NCBI RefSeq assembly: GCF_902686445.1
Contig: NC_062213.1
Span: 36,654,741-36,718,740 of the forward strand
Reading direction: 5' to 3'
Source of the DNA: Sciurus carolinensis
Taxonomy: Eukaryota; Chordata; Mammalia; Rodentia; Sciuridae
DNA: 64,000 bases
Each line of letters starts with the position of its first letter. Within the stretch, counting starts at the first letter, position 1. A model generated the notes under the pieces. That model did no database searches. It saw only the letters and a program-made list of their open reading frames with translations, and was not told where the DNA came from. Below are positions 23,727 through 35,479 of the stretch, in pieces. The position numbers and the translations under genes are program-made.

Positions 23727-24269
23727 AAAAAAAAAATCTTTGAGACAAAGCACTGTTAAGAAGACTATCCTTCCTGCTATCACATGGACCTTTAATTCAT
23801 TATATTTACTGTTTCCTTTACAAACTTTCTCCCCTGGCTATTCAGAACCAGTATTCCAGTATTTTAGAATCAAATTCTGCTCTCTATGACCAATAGACAT
23901 TATGGACATGACAAAAGAAATATCTTATGTCATTTTTAAAGAACTTCATGACTAATGCTATCCACCTTGGGTTGAGTTCCTCATGTACTCAACAGAAGTA
24001 CCAGGCTTCTGTTGAATGATGAAACCTGGCATTAGGGTCACAATGGCCATTTAGAAGAAACCAAATGTGGAGCCAGGGTCTGAATTGGACATCTGCAGTG
24101 AATACAAGGGCCTGTATCTCCCAGGAAGTTGATGCCAGAAATCTTCCACCAGAAACTCTGTTCATCTCATACACAAAACTGGGGTATCTACTTCCTCTCT
24201 GGTTGTGGTTGAGTGTTCATGAATACAGTGGTGCTTCTTCCCTAACTTCCTAGGAGGTTGTATAAAATA

Positions 24270-24450
24270 GCAGGAAGCAGAGAGGGTTTGGGTTGAACAT
24301 TGGGCTTGGGATCCCAGCTCTACCATTTACTATGTGAATCTGGGGGGATTGTTTAACATTTCTCCATTTCTTCATTTCTTAAATGGGATGAAGCACCACC
24401 CTGGAGGGCCTCTGTGAGAATTTAACATTGATAAGAATAGAAATGTAAAG
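24270..24450 (+). mobile_element. MIR SINE
   Basis: The blocks ttgggatcccagctctacca, tgtgaatctggggggattg and ttcttcatttcttaaatggg follow MIR order. Diverged. Confidence 0.75.
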
Positions 24451-24836
24451 TGTTGGGAGCAGTATCTGGCATCTTCCTCTGGCTCCCTCTCCTTGTTTTT
24501 TGGCTCATGGATAATTTAGGACAGCAGAAGAAAATGGAACCCTCTTTGTATCTTTTTTTCTTGGTGTTCTCCAACTCCACGTTTTGACCACCTTCTTTCT
24601 CTCCTATTGCTGCATATTCTTGTGGAGTGATTTCATGTGTTTCCATTCCATTCTGCTAAGCATATGTCAGTGACTCCTAGACCTCCTTCCTTTCTTCTGA
24701 ACTCAAATATACATTCTCATCTACTCATCCTATGGGTACAGATGTCATCTAAATTAACTCATTATTTTTCCTGTGACTTATAGCATTGTATTGAAATTCT
24801 TTTTCTGAATATCTTTTTGGTTAGGCCCTATGATAT

Positions 24837-25045
24837 TTTTAAAATTTATTTATTTTTATTGTAAACAAATGGGATATAACTTGTTTCTCTGTTTGTACAT
24901 GAAGTAGAGGCATACCATTTGTGTAATCATACATGTACATAGGGTAAAGGTGTTTGATTCATTCTGTTATTTTTTTTTCCTTTGCCCCACCCCTTCCACC
25001 CCTCTTTTCCCTCTATAGAGTCCCTCCTTCCTCCATTCTTGCCTC
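24837..25045 (-). mobile_element. LINE-1 3' UTR, antisense, short
   Basis: The reverse complement of the L1 3' UTR: attgtaaacaaatgggatat, gtttctctgtttgtacatg, accatttgtgtaatcataca, then the pyrimidine-rich tract. It is nearly the same subfamily as the copies at 27.3 and 60.4 kb and is truncated within the 3' UTR. Confidence 0.85.
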
Positions 25046-25129
25046 CCTCTATGATCTTTTTGAGGGCAGGGATTGTTTCTTATTTATTTTTGCACTCTTT
25101 GGGTTCTGGACAAATTTTGTTTATCTGAA

Positions 25130-25870
25130 AAAGTATTTATTGCATTCTTATTTTTGAATGATATACTTGCTGGGTATAGAAATCTGGCTTGAGAGTTCCC
25201 AGCTTCCCTCTGCTTTAAAGGTATCTCTCCAATTGTCTTTGGGCTTGCATAGTTTCTAAGAAAATGTCTCTGTAGTCCTTTCCTTTGTTTCTTTGCATAC
25301 AATGTGTCCTTTTCCTTTGTTTACATTCAAGATTTCTCTTTCTCTTCAGCTCATATGTCTATGTACAATATGTCTATGTGCTTTGGGGAAGTTGTTTTGG
25401 GGTTCCCTGAGATTTTTGGCTTTATGATTTAATGTATTTCATTGTTTTTAGAAAATTCTCAACCATTCTCTTTCAAATATCTTTTATTCCCAACTCTCTT
25501 TCTCTTTTCCTTCTGGATTTTTAATTGGGCCACTGATTTTTTTACATAATTCTTGGATATTCTGTTCTGTTTGATTTTATTCTTCATTAGATTTCAGTTT
25601 GTTTTGCTATTGACTTACATCTAAGTTTCTTTCTTCTTTTCTCAACTGTGTCAATTGTATTGATGATACCATTGAAGGCATTTGTGTGTGTGTGTGTGTG
25701 TTTAAACTTCTAAGCATTTCCATTTGATTTTTCTCTCTGCTAGTTCTAACACCTGAGTCATTTCTTTAGATTGGTACTATTGCTTATTTTATCTTTTGGC
25801 AGTGTGTTCTTCCCTTGTCTTTGTGTGTGTGTATCTCATAATTTTTTTATTGAATGCAGTTCACTGAATG
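25130..25870 (-). mobile_element. Ancient LINE-1 (L1M-type), antisense
   Basis: The blocks tgggcttgcatagtttctaa, ggttccctgagatttttggc, tctttcaaatatcttttatt and agttctaacacctgagtcat match an old mammal-wide L1 3' region in antisense. A (GT)n run at 25684-25702 lies within it. No coding capacity remains. Confidence 0.55.
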
Positions 25871-26864
25871 GAGGATAGTAGGACATGAGGAATATGGTAT
25901 TTGTGCCTGGAAATGGTGCTCAATTTTGTGTGCTTAGACCATCAGTGTGTGTAGTGGTGGTGGTAGGTGAGACAGGATGAGTCAAACATGAGTCAGGAGT
26001 TGGGTTGGAGCTGGGTGCTGTTGCTATGGTTCTGTTCTGTGTATAACCAACTTCAAATTCCTCTGGTGTTAACCTTGCTTGATTGGGGTGATAGTGCCAG
26101 AAAGTTTTCCTCCTTGTTCTCCTGTTTCACTTTCAGCTTCTGCTTTCCTGTGCACCAGGGCTCTCTCTCCTTATTCTTGCCCCTGGTAATAGGGGCCACT
26201 ATTGCTTTTGTACTTGGCACTTGCTATTCTGGTCAGGGTTGATCAGGGTTTTTCTTTTATGCTGATCTAATCCCCAGTCTTTGGTTCTGTGCCAGGGCTT
26301 TATGGTGGAAAGTCTCTCAGTCATCCTGCTTCTCCTCCCCATGGAAACCAACTTCTGCTTGTATGTTTGGGACAGCATCTTGTGTGGGAGTGTGTTTCCT
26401 GTTCCTCCCCAGTAGTAGGAGACCTGTAATAGCTTTGGGATAATATTGTGGGCTCAGGATCATTGCCTGCCCTTCCCTTGGGGGAAAGTTCTTTTTCCTC
26501 TGCCCTATCTCCAGCTGTAATAGGTCTTCTCTTGTTCCCTGGGGCCAAGAGAACTTGCTTACACCTAGAGATTTAAGACTTTTCTTTTTGTAGAAAAAGG
26601 TCTGGGCAGTTTTGATTTTCCTTCTAGAGCCACAGTATCAGAGCTGGGTGTAGTGATGAGTGGCATTATAACCTCTTTCCCTACCACTTGTGTCTTTCTG
26701 GTGCTTCCCATTGGTTGAACCCAACCAGAAGCCAGGTGGCAAGGGAACCTGGAAGACACAGTCCATAGGGATGAGCCTTCTAGGGCAAGTGCGAAGCAGA
26801 GAAGAGTGGGAATTGGAATGGGGGAGGGAAGACCAGGGTAGGAGTAGAGGAATGGAGACTTGCT

Positions 26865-26866
<2 letters not shown>
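25871..26866. other. Intergenic, no element recognised
   Basis: Mixed-composition sequence with chance frames up to 91 codons. Part of it may extend the old L1 to the left. Confidence 0.5.
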
Positions 26867-26867
<1 letters not shown>

Positions 26868-26906
<39 letters not shown>

Positions 26907-26918
26907 CACACACACACA
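26868..26918. repeat. (CA)n microsatellite
   Basis: About 17 uninterrupted CA units, a TG interruption, further CA units and then AAT repeats. The minus-strand open frame across it (26565-26972) is an artefact. Confidence 0.95.
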
Positions 26919-27252
26919 AATAATAATAATATGAAAGTAAAAATGAATTAAGGCAAGAAATTCAAGAGGCAAGAAAGTGTTCGAAGAGACAGACCATTGA
27001 ATCTGACTGGGTCAGGAAAGACATGGACACAGAAAGAAAACAGAGGCCTTGGTTTTGGGAGCCTTGCTGAGGGAGAAGGCTGATGAAATGGGAGTGAAAG
27101 TTTGAGAGAGGAGGAATGATCAAATGACATGCTCAGAAGATGTAATCTAGAATTTTTGAGATGTTCAACTGGAGAGCTCAATGGAGATAGCTAAAGTGGA
27201 TTGACAGCATTAAAGGATTTACAAAGCCAGAATATGGGGTGGGTAGTTTTCT

Positions 27253-28265
27253 TTTCTTTTTTTTTTTTAAATTTAATTAATTAATTAATTAATTAATTTT
27301 TTTATTGTAAACAAATGGAATACATGTTGTTTCTCTGTTTGTACATGGCGTAAAGGCATACCATTTGTGTAATCATACATTTACATAGGGTAATGTTGTT
27401 TGATTCATTCTGCCATTTTTTCCCTTCCCCCCAACCCTTCCACCCCTCTTTTCCCTCTATACAGTCCTTCCTTCCTCCATTCTTGCCCCCCTCCCTAACC
27501 CTAACTCTAACTCTAACACTAACCCCTCCCACCCCCCATTATGTGTCATCATCCACTTATTAGCGATATCATTCTTCCTTTGGTTTTTTGAGATTGGCTT
27601 ATCTCACTTAGCATGATATTCTCCAATTTCATCCATTTGCCTGAAAATGCCATAATTTTATCATTCTTTACGGCTGAGTAATATTCCATGGTATATATAT
27701 ACCACAGTTTCTTTATCCATTCATCAATTGAAGGACATCTAGGTTGGTTCCACAATCTGGCTATTGTGAACTGAGCAGCTATGAACATTGATGTGGCTGT
27801 ATCTCTGTAGTATGCTGATTTTAAGTCCTTTGGGTATAGGCCAAGGAGTGGGATAGCTGGGTCAAATGGTGGTTCCATTCCAAGTTTTTTAAGGAATCTC
27901 CATACTGCTTTCCAGAGTGGCTCCACTAATTTGCAGCCCCACCAGCAATGTATGAGTGTACCTTTCTCCCCACATCCTCGCCAACACCTATTGTTGCTTG
28001 TATTCTTGATAATCGCCATTCTAATTGGGGGGAGATGGAATCTTAGGGTGGTTTTGATTTGCATTTCTCTTATTACTAGAGATGTTGAACATTTTTCCAT
28101 ATGTTTGTTGATTGCTTGTAGATCTTCTTCTGTGAAGTGTCTATTCATTTCCTTAGCCCATTTGTCGATTGGAATATTTGCATTCTTGGTGTAGAGTTTT
28201 TTGAGTTCTTTATAGATTCTGGAGATTAGTGTTCTATCTGAAGTATGATTGGCAAAGATTTTCTC
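27253..28265 (-). mobile_element. Young 5'-truncated LINE-1, antisense, perfect 16-bp TSD
   Basis: Identical gggtgggtagttttct copies at 27237-27252 and 28266-28281 bound the element. On its own strand it contains the last part of ORF2, the purine-rich 3' UTR and an A-rich tail with (TTAA)n units (27270-27297). Total length is about 1.0 kb, the result of ordinary 5' truncation during target-primed reverse transcription. Perfect TSD and an open ORF2 remnant mark it as one of the youngest insertions in the window. Confidence 0.96.
27549..28265 (-). pseudogene. LINE-1 ORF2p C-terminal remnant (truncated)
   Basis: Reading the minus strand from the 5' truncation at 28265 to the stop at 27549-27551, the frame stays open. 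It ends in the ORF2p C-terminal region with the cysteine/histidine-rich segment ([18 protein letters not shown]) and the [14 protein letters not shown] block. Endonuclease and reverse-transcriptase domains are absent, so it cannot mobilise itself and has no promoter of its own. The internal Met at 28148 is simply the first ATG. Confidence 0.9.
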
Positions 28266-28281
28266 GGGTGGGTAGTTTTCT

Positions 28282-28744
28282 GAGACCTTGATAAAACCAA
28301 GGATAATGATGAAACAGTATTAGAGAGCAGAACTTTGGCATCTGACTGTTTTCAAGAAGTGCAGGGATGGAATGGAAAGATATGATGCCAGTGGTAAGGA
28401 AAGGAGCAGGTGTGGACAGGGGATGGGAGCTGGCAAGAGTTGTCCACACCATCATGGCTCCTATACTGGTTACTCCCATCACTATGGTGCTCAGGGCAGC
28501 TTTCTGATAATAGGATGGGTTTTGTGGTCTGGAGCATTAGTATTAGAAAACCAGCAGAATTTCCATGTGCGCCCCTGGCATAGAAGTTCAACACCCTCAT
28601 GTGGTGCTCACTGCATGTTTTATCCAGATTGAGTTTGCATTTCTTGAATGATGGTCATTTAAGTTGTTCCACACTTTTCAATGTTATAAATAATTCTATA
28701 CCAAACTTCATCTTGTACATGGCAATAAGTTTCCTGTATTGTCA
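28282..28744. other. Intergenic, no element recognised
   Basis: Short unique-looking stretch after the L1 with only chance open frames. Confidence 0.55.
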
Positions 28745-29202
28745 GGTTCAGCCTGGTGGATAGACTCTAAGCTGCCACCCATTTCCAACATTCATGGCTT
28801 TGTGTCATTTCCTAATGTTGAGTGTTGGCAAGACTTGTGACTTTCTTCTAATAAATGGAATGTGACAAAGGTGGTGAGACATCACTGTGTAATCAAGTTA
28901 CATAATTACTGTGTAATTATGATAGAAGACTCAGTCTTGCTAGCAAACTCATTGCAAAGACTTTCTTCCTTGCTGGATTTGAGGAAGTAAGCAACCTTTA
29001 AGAGATGAAGGTGCTTCCCTTCAAGAGCCAACAGTGGATCCTTCTGCAGATCCTTCTTCAGTCAGCCATGGCTGACACCTTGATTATGACTTTGTACAGG
29101 GCCCATTTTGACTCCTAGCCCACATGAGATAAGAACTGTGTATTGTTTTAAGCTGTTAAATCTGTGGTATTTTGTTATTCAGTAATACAAAGACTAACAT
29201 GC
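28745..29202 (+). mobile_element. MLT1-like MaLR LTR, old
   Basis: The 3' part carries ttgttttaagctgttaaatc, tgtggtattttgttattcag and aatacaaagactaacatg, the characteristic end of MLT1-type LTRs. The upstream part is strongly diverged. Confidence 0.65.
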
Positions 29203-29224
29203 TCTGATAAATTCCTTGAAGATA

Positions 29225-29360
29225 TTTAAATTAATTTTCCTAAAAGCCTTAAGAGGTTGATGGTTTTATCACTCATAAATAAGGACTCTGAGGTTCAGGG
29301 AAGTTGGGAAAGTTGACCAGAATTATATAGTAGGTAACGTGTAAGAATCTGAAGACATAC
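29225..29360 (-). mobile_element. MIR remnant, antisense
   Basis: The blocks actctgaggttcagggaagt, tgaccagaattatatagtag and gtaagaatctgaagac resemble antisense MIR. Confidence 0.5.
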
Positions 29361-29382
29361 TTCCAACAGTAGACCCTGTGAT

Positions 29383-29490
29383 TTTTATTATTATTATTTT
29401 TTTAAGAGATAGAATTTCACTATGTTGCTCAGACTGGCCTTGAACTCCTATAGAACCTGTGGGCTCAGCCTGTCTTTGGATTTCCAGATT
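29383..29490 (-). mobile_element. B1 SINE fragment, antisense
   Basis: (ATT)n/T-rich head, then gagatagaatttcactatgt, tgctcagactggccttgaac and ctcctatagaacctgtgggc. Confidence 0.65.
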
Positions 29491-30002
29491 TGTGGCTTTG
29501 GAAATGCAGTACTAACATTCAAAAATTTTATATCAGCTTGTAATTTAACCCACAGTGGATAGGGAATCTATTTCTCAACATTTTTGCCTAAATTGGTATT
29601 TGTTACAAAAATGATAACTTTACAAGAAAACGAAATCACAAATTCTAAAATTGGCTTTTCTTTGGACATGTCAGATTTTTGTTTTCTAGCTACATTTCCG
29701 CTCTCATGTGTAGTCCACTTTTGGACAGTACCCCCAATAGTTTACTGTACGAGCGGGAACCAATGAAAGAAGCATTTCCAATTTTCATCTTCTCAAGTAA
29801 GAAAAAAATTAGATTAAAATAAACTACATGAAATAGCCAAAGAACTGACATAGAATGGCATTTTGACGAAATGACTTGGCAAGCTTATGGGCTATATTCC
29901 CAATATGTAGCCCATGGCTACTAAGATACCCAAGAAAAACTCATTCCTATCTCAGGAAGGGTAGTCTGCCTCTCTCTATGAACCCTAGTTATCTATAAAA
30001 AG

Positions 30003-30065
30003 TCTTTTTAAAAATTTTTTTAACCTAGAACCTCACTCTACAACTGAGCTACATCCCTACTACCA
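30003..30065 (-). mobile_element. ID SINE fragment, antisense
   Basis: A T-rich head and cctagaacctcactctacaa ... ctgagctacatccctac, a decayed ID body. Confidence 0.6.
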
Positions 30066-30074
30066 CCATAAAGT

Positions 30075-30600
30075 CACTTACTAATGTAAGCTCATGGCCC
30101 ACAAATAACAGAGGCAGGAGACCAGAAGCAAACCTCAGATCAGTAAGCTTTCCTTTATTCTGCAGCGAGGTCCATTGATCAAGCATGGGAGGGCCTGATT
30201 TCCTGGGTATAGAGCTGGCCCCAAGCTACAGAAGCTGTCTGGGTTTTATAGTTTCATTGGAGACTGTGGAAGTGCAGTTTGGACAGTCCGGGGCTAGTTG
30301 TACAGGTTAGAACTTTAACTTAGAAAGGGAGTTGTAAAAAGGTTGAAACTCATTGTTCTCTGGGGAGAGAGGTGTCCAGATCCTGAGGGATGAACACTCA
30401 AATCTTGCCCATTGGTATTTGCTGCACTTCCATTTAGGACTAATTTGCGATGGGGGAAGGTCAAAATTTAGGGCCTAGCATTCAGTATTTGCCCTGTTCC
30501 TTTAGGGCCCATTGTTATTAGGAAAGGGTGCACTGGGAGAGGTTAATGTTTGGCCAATTTGCCCACCCGCCCCTGCCAGCCACACTGTCCCTCCGTTTTT
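30075..30600 (-). mobile_element. Candidate ERV-type LTR, antisense, unassigned
   Basis: Read on the minus strand there is an AATAAAGG poly(A)-signal context (reverse complement at 30151-30160, cctttattct). It is followed by a short U5-like stretch toward 30075 and preceded by several hundred bases of non-SINE sequence. This resembles an LTR layout, but no TSD, internal region or named family could be confirmed. Confidence 0.4.
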
Positions 30601-30810
30601 CTTGGAGAGCTGTCTTGTAGGAATATTATATTCCATAACCCTTCAACTCATATATATTTTCTATGTTGTTGGGTGATTATATCTCTGTAATTAACTTTTC
30701 CCCTCCTATACTTTTCTGAAAAATACCATCCCACAAATTGTGCTTCACCCAATAGCAGTCTGAATATGCAAATAAAACAGTTTGGTAACAACTAAGTTTA
30801 GAAGGCGTTG

Positions 30811-30836
30811 GTTTTTTTTTTTTTTTTTTTTTTTTT
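30811..30836. repeat. Poly(T) tract
   Basis: About 26 T residues. A second similar tract is at 31069-31086. Neither has an adjacent recognised SINE body. Confidence 0.8.
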
Positions 30837-31414
30837 GGGGTGTGTTTAAATGTGTCCTTTCCCTCCAGGGATCCCAGAGTCACAAAGTTTTGCAAATTTA
30901 TTCAAGGAGGAAATACACAATTATGTCTGTGGTAATTTTCCCATGGCATTATTATCAGGAAGCAGATGCTTTCACTTTTTGAATGAGGACAGAGAATGAT
31001 TTCAGTTAATAAAATCACAAATTCGACACTTGTCAATGAGAATGGAAATAGTTTGTGGAGACACTCATTTTTTTTTTTTTTTTTTTGGTAGTGCTGTGGT
31101 TGCTGCTGACATTCTTGAGAAAAACAATTAGCATTGCGATACCCAGTTTTTTCCTTAAACTTTAAAAAATAAAGCATTAAATCCCAAGTCAGTTAATTAA
31201 TGAGATTGATCACAATGCTTTTGAAAATCAGAAATCTAGGACATGTAATCACTATGAATAATTTGTGAAAACAGACATGATCTCCACCAGCTGTGAAACG
31301 TTTTATGATTGAGTGATCCCGACCCTCTTGCTTCCCTAGATCCCTCAGAGATTGGCTCGTTATGAAGATGATGATGATGGAGAAGATGAAGCTACTTACG
31401 GTTGCTGATAGCTA

Positions 31415-31620
31415 CAAATTATTAAGAACTCACTGTGTGTCAGGAGTATCACCTCATTTAATTTTTACCACAACTCTATGACTAAAGGCTATTATTATTC
31501 CCATTTTATAGATGAAGAAATCGGGCTCAGAGAGGCTATAAGTAGTTCAAAGTTGCATGACTGGTGAGTGACAGGCTCAGGGATGCTTGCCTCCAAACAC
31601 CGCTGACTTTGTGAGGCTAA
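31415..31620 (-). mobile_element. MIR SINE, antisense
   Basis: The blocks tatcacctcatttaatttt, ttcccattttatagatgaag and gggctcagagaggctataag are in antisense MIR order. Confidence 0.75.
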
Positions 31621-31647
31621 GTCATACCAACTCTTGGGTTAGTTTTT

Positions 31648-32486
31648 TAAAAAATTTGTTCTAATTAGTTATGGATGATAGTAGAATGCATTTTGACACA
31701 TCATATATAAGTGGAGTACAACTTCTCATTCTTTTGTTTGTACATGATGTAGAGTTACACCAGTCGTATAATCATATATGCACATTGGGAAATAATGTCC
31801 AATTCATTCTACTATCCTTCCTACCACGATACCCCTCCCCTCTCTTCATTCCCCTCTGTTTTATCCAAAGTATCTCTATTCTTCCCTAGCCCTTTATCTA
31901 TTGTGAATTAGAGAAAACATTCAGCCTTTGGTTTTTTAGGTTTGGCATATTTCTCTTAGCATGATAGTCTCCAGTTACATCCATTTACCAGCAAATGCCA
32001 TAATTTCATTAGTCTTTAAGGTTAAGTAATATTCCATTGTTTGTATATAGCACAATTTCTTTACCCATTCATCTGTTGAAGGGCATCTAGATTAGTGCCA
32101 TAATTGTAAATTGAGCTGCTATAAACAGTGATGTGACTGTGTCACAGTAGTATGCTGATTTTAAGTCCTTTGGGTATAAACTGAGGAATGGGATAGCTGG
32201 GTCAAATGGTGGTTCCATTTCAAGTTTTCTGAGGAATCTCCATACCACTTTCCATGATAGTTTGCATTCCCACCAGCAATGTATGGGTATACCTTTCCCC
32301 CATATCCTCGCCAACATTTATTGTTGTTTGTATTCTTGATAATTGCCATTCTGACAGGAGTGAGATGAAATTTCAGTGCAGTTTTAATTTCATTTCTCTA
32401 ATTGCTAGTGATGTTGAACATTTTTTCATATATTAGTTGATCAATTGTGTTTCTTCTGTAAAGTGTCTGTTTAGCTCCTTAGCCTT
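31648..32486 (-). mobile_element. LINE-1 3' end, antisense, older
   Basis: The L1 3' terminus (ctaattagttatggatgata) is followed by 3' UTR and ORF2 C-terminal sequence homologous to the 27-kb copy, 5'-truncated near 32486. Two overlapping short minus frames (32087-32317 and 32161-32349) cover the same ORF2 region in different phases, showing frameshift decay. Confidence 0.88.
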
Positions 32487-33283
32487 GGGTTTGTTTTTGA
32501 GTTACTCATAGGGCTGAATCTCACACTTTGATTCTGGTGAACATGACCAAGATGGGATCACTTTTGCTTTTTCTCTTCTTTGTCAGGATATCCTTTCAGA
32601 CATTTCTTTGGCACTCAGAGATACAGAGGTATCTGTATTAGGCCACTGAAACTCTGTAATTCCACTCAAAATGCTTGTGAATTGAAGATATTCTGTTTTT
32701 ATTTTGAGTGTATTTGTATTATTAGAGGCTGCACGTGGCTTTCTGTAACTCAAATGTTCCTTTCCCTTGAAAAGATGATAAGCTTAACTATTTAGCTTAA
32801 ACTCCACACCTTCAAAAAGGAGAAATATGGTCACCTTTGCATTGGTTTGTGCAGAATGAACTTAGCCCAGGACCATGGTGGCTCTCTCTATGGCAGTGTT
32901 CGTGGGAACTGTCCATGGTGGTTCCTTGCAGAAATCACAAGTCACATCAAGACCTTCCAATGTTAATCATGGGTCTTTGTCTTTGATTCTGTCTCTCCTT
33001 CCTCCTTCCCTTCATCTATTTGTGAATTAGAGAGATATTAATTTCACTTATTCCCTTATATTTCATATTTTAAGATTCTAATTTTCTTATGATTATAAAT
33101 AGCTACATGTTTATCAATAGTAAAATAATAAAGAATCATAGGGTATTTACCTCTTATCAAAATTTTTTGCTGTCTTTAGATTGAATGCATTTTATTGTTA
33201 ATCTTTAAATTCTAGTACTATAGAAAGACAAAAAGCACTCTACTTACAGGTCCACTTTAGTTCTATTCCTGAGTATACAGAAC
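32487..33283. other. Intergenic, no element recognised
   Basis: AT-rich to mixed, with no convincing repeat or gene. Confidence 0.55.
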
Positions 33284-33494
33284 ATGTTTTTTGGGTGGGG
33301 CTGCCAGGGATTGAACTCGGGGGCACTCGACCACTGAGCCACACCCACAGTCTTATTTTGTGTTTTATTTAGGGACAGGCTTTCACTGAGTTGCTTAGCA
33401 CCTCACTTTTGTAGAGGCTGATTTTAAACAGCAATCCTCCCGCCTCAGCTTCCCTAGCCTTTGGGATTATAGGTGTGCACCACTGTGCCTGGCT
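33284..33494 (-). mobile_element. B1-dID composite SINE, antisense
   Basis: The ID half (ccagggattgaactcggggg ... gagccacacccacag) precedes the B1 half (aggctttcactgagttgctt ... gggattataggtgtgcacca). Confidence 0.85.
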
Positions 33495-33594
33495 AAAGAG
33501 CACTTTATAAGGAACACTTTAAGCAAAACAAACCACCTCCCTGTGTTGACTATGTTGCTGTTCACCTATACTTTTGGCGCTCCTGTCTATGGTG

Positions 33595-33905
33595 AAAATT
33601 ATACATCCCCGCCCTGCTGAACTCAGAAGTTGTATGACTTGCTTTGGTCAATGAAATGTAGGTCATTCCTTAACAGAAGTTGATAAGAGCCAAAAATGCA
33701 TGGTTCACAATGCCAAGTGACTGGTAACCTTTCTGATTGAGGATGATTCTTTAGCCTGAGTTCCAAGGTAAAAATTAATGATATCAGAGCGCTCACTGGA
33801 CACTCACTGAATAAACAGAACAAGGGAGAAAGGAAACTTTGTTGTTATAAGCCACTGGGTGCTTAGAGCCATTTATGACCACAATATAACCTAGTCCATC
33901 CTGAC
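33595..33905 (+). repeat. Old mammalian LTR-like repeat, family not assigned
   Basis: The blocks gacttgctttggtcaatgaa, tttgttgttataagccactg and tataacctagtccatcctga form a mammal-wide motif set typical of old LTR-derived repeats. Confidence 0.45.
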
Positions 33906-34697
33906 TCAGGTACTCATCCACTGCCATTTGCTACCACAGAACCCTCTAGTGAAAAGTCAGCCACAAAATCAATTTCCAGTGGCAATAAACAGCGGACTTT
34001 GAACTTAATATAATAAAATCAATTTGAATTACAAAACTCCTTTCCCTCTTTCTAGCTAGAACCAACCCCTTTCCCATGCCAGGATGTTCCAGATGGCACT
34101 TTAGACCCATTTCTCAACTGTCTGGAAGACACTCGTGTTGTCTAACATGCCAAGGAGGAGTTGGTGGGGGTAGCTAGGAGAATTCCAGTCACTGTATACA
34201 ATACTTGGCTTTAAAAAATAACAAAGTTGCCTAAAATCAAAATGAAAGTCTAATTGCACCCAGTACTAACCTAAAATTAAAGTAATTTCTTGTTTTCTCT
34301 TCAACTGTGTTTACTTGTTAGAATGAATGGGAGCTTTAGATTTTTTTATTGGGTTCCCTTGGAAACATTCTGAAACAGAGTTGCACGTTTGTTGGTGGGG
34401 GGAAGTTATGTTCTTGGGGTATGTACCCATAAGAACTTGACTTCTAGAAGGCAGGATTGGTCAGAGTGAGAAGTTAACTAGTAACATTGGTGAAGCTGAG
34501 ACCTCAGCTCACTCTGTGGGGATCGAGGAGGTAGAAAAGTCTTTCATGGTTTGGTTTTTATTACCCCTTCTGGGAAGGGGCATAACTCTGGATGAGGACA
34601 ATGTTCAGTGAGAGATGCCGCTGTGAGCTGTTAGTGGATGACATTCTCAGCAGAATTGACCCTGAAGAGACCTGGGAGGAGTTCCATAGAATCCATT
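33906..34697. other. Intergenic, no element recognised
   Basis: Mixed sequence with a 61-codon chance frame at 34592-34777 that overlaps the start of the next LTR. Confidence 0.55.
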
Positions 34698-35123
34698 TGT
34701 TATGGTTTGGAGATGAGGCATCCCCTAACAGCTCCTGTGTTGATGCGGGAATGTTTAGAGGTGAAATGTTTAAATGATGAGTGATATAACCTAATCAGTG
34801 GATTAATCCACTTGATGGATTAATAATGTGGAAAGACTACTATACTCTGTGGTAACTGTAAGCAAGTGGGGTGTGGCTAGAAAAGGTGGGTTACTAGGGT
34901 TGTGCCCTTGGGGATTATCTCTTTCTGCTTTTCAGCTGCCATCAGCTGAACAGCTGTCCTCTGCCACATTCTTCCACCATGATGTTCTGCTTCACCTCCG
35001 ACCCACAGCAGTGGAGTTGGCTGACAATGGACTGAACCTCTGAAGCTGTGAGCCAAAATAAACTTCTCTTCTAAGTTGTTCTGGTTAGGTATTTTGGTCA
35101 CAGTGATGAAAACTAACATAACA
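34698..35123 (+). mobile_element. MaLR-type LTR, sense
   Basis: It starts tgttatggtttggagatgag. It contains ataacctaatcagtggatta, gccacattcttccaccatga and tgatgttctgcttcacctcc, then aaaataaacttctcttctaa (poly(A)-signal region), and ends near gatgaaaactaacataaca. It is the same broad family as 38630-39050 and 40144-41039 but more diverged. No clean TSD was found. Confidence 0.8.
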
Positions 35124-35479
35124 TTCCAGCATATCCTTGCACCATTCAGATTGGCTTGATTCTTATAGATAAGCGTGTCTTCCTGGAAACAGCTTTCACA
35201 GGCTGTGGGTTAATGTTATGTTTTGGGTTGTGAGGATAATTGGGGCTAATCCTACTTCCATCCCTTGGTCTCCCTACTCCACGTACTCTACCTGTTGGGA
35301 AGGTATCTCCCAATATCAAAAACTTCCAGTTTGTCATCTCCAATTTTGTATCTCATCTCTGTGTTTAAGAGATTGTTCTGCCATCGAGCCCAGGACTTTA
35401 GACATGAAAGGAACAACGGATACCATGTCATTTTCCCACTGCTTCCTCTTCTTTCCTGGAGAGTGAATTCTATATTCTG

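Larger units (their letters stand above)
21561..24269. other. Intergenic; only a local 55-bp direct duplication noted
   Basis: About 2.7 kb without SINEs, the longest such stretch between RRM2B and the LTR district. It is GC-richer at 22980-23340, where several overlapping frames (up to 123 codons, both strands) are open by chance. A diverged direct repeat at 23369-23427 and 23672-23726 is listed separately. No gene family recognised. Confidence 0.55.

Noticed and set aside
26565..26972. 135-codon minus frame
   Set aside because: It includes a Val-Cys run from the CA microsatellite and has no family resemblance.
27495..27526. Interstitial telomeric repeat or chromosome-fusion scar
   Set aside because: The CTAA units sit at the same place in the 3' UTR of the 60-kb L1, so they belong to the L1.
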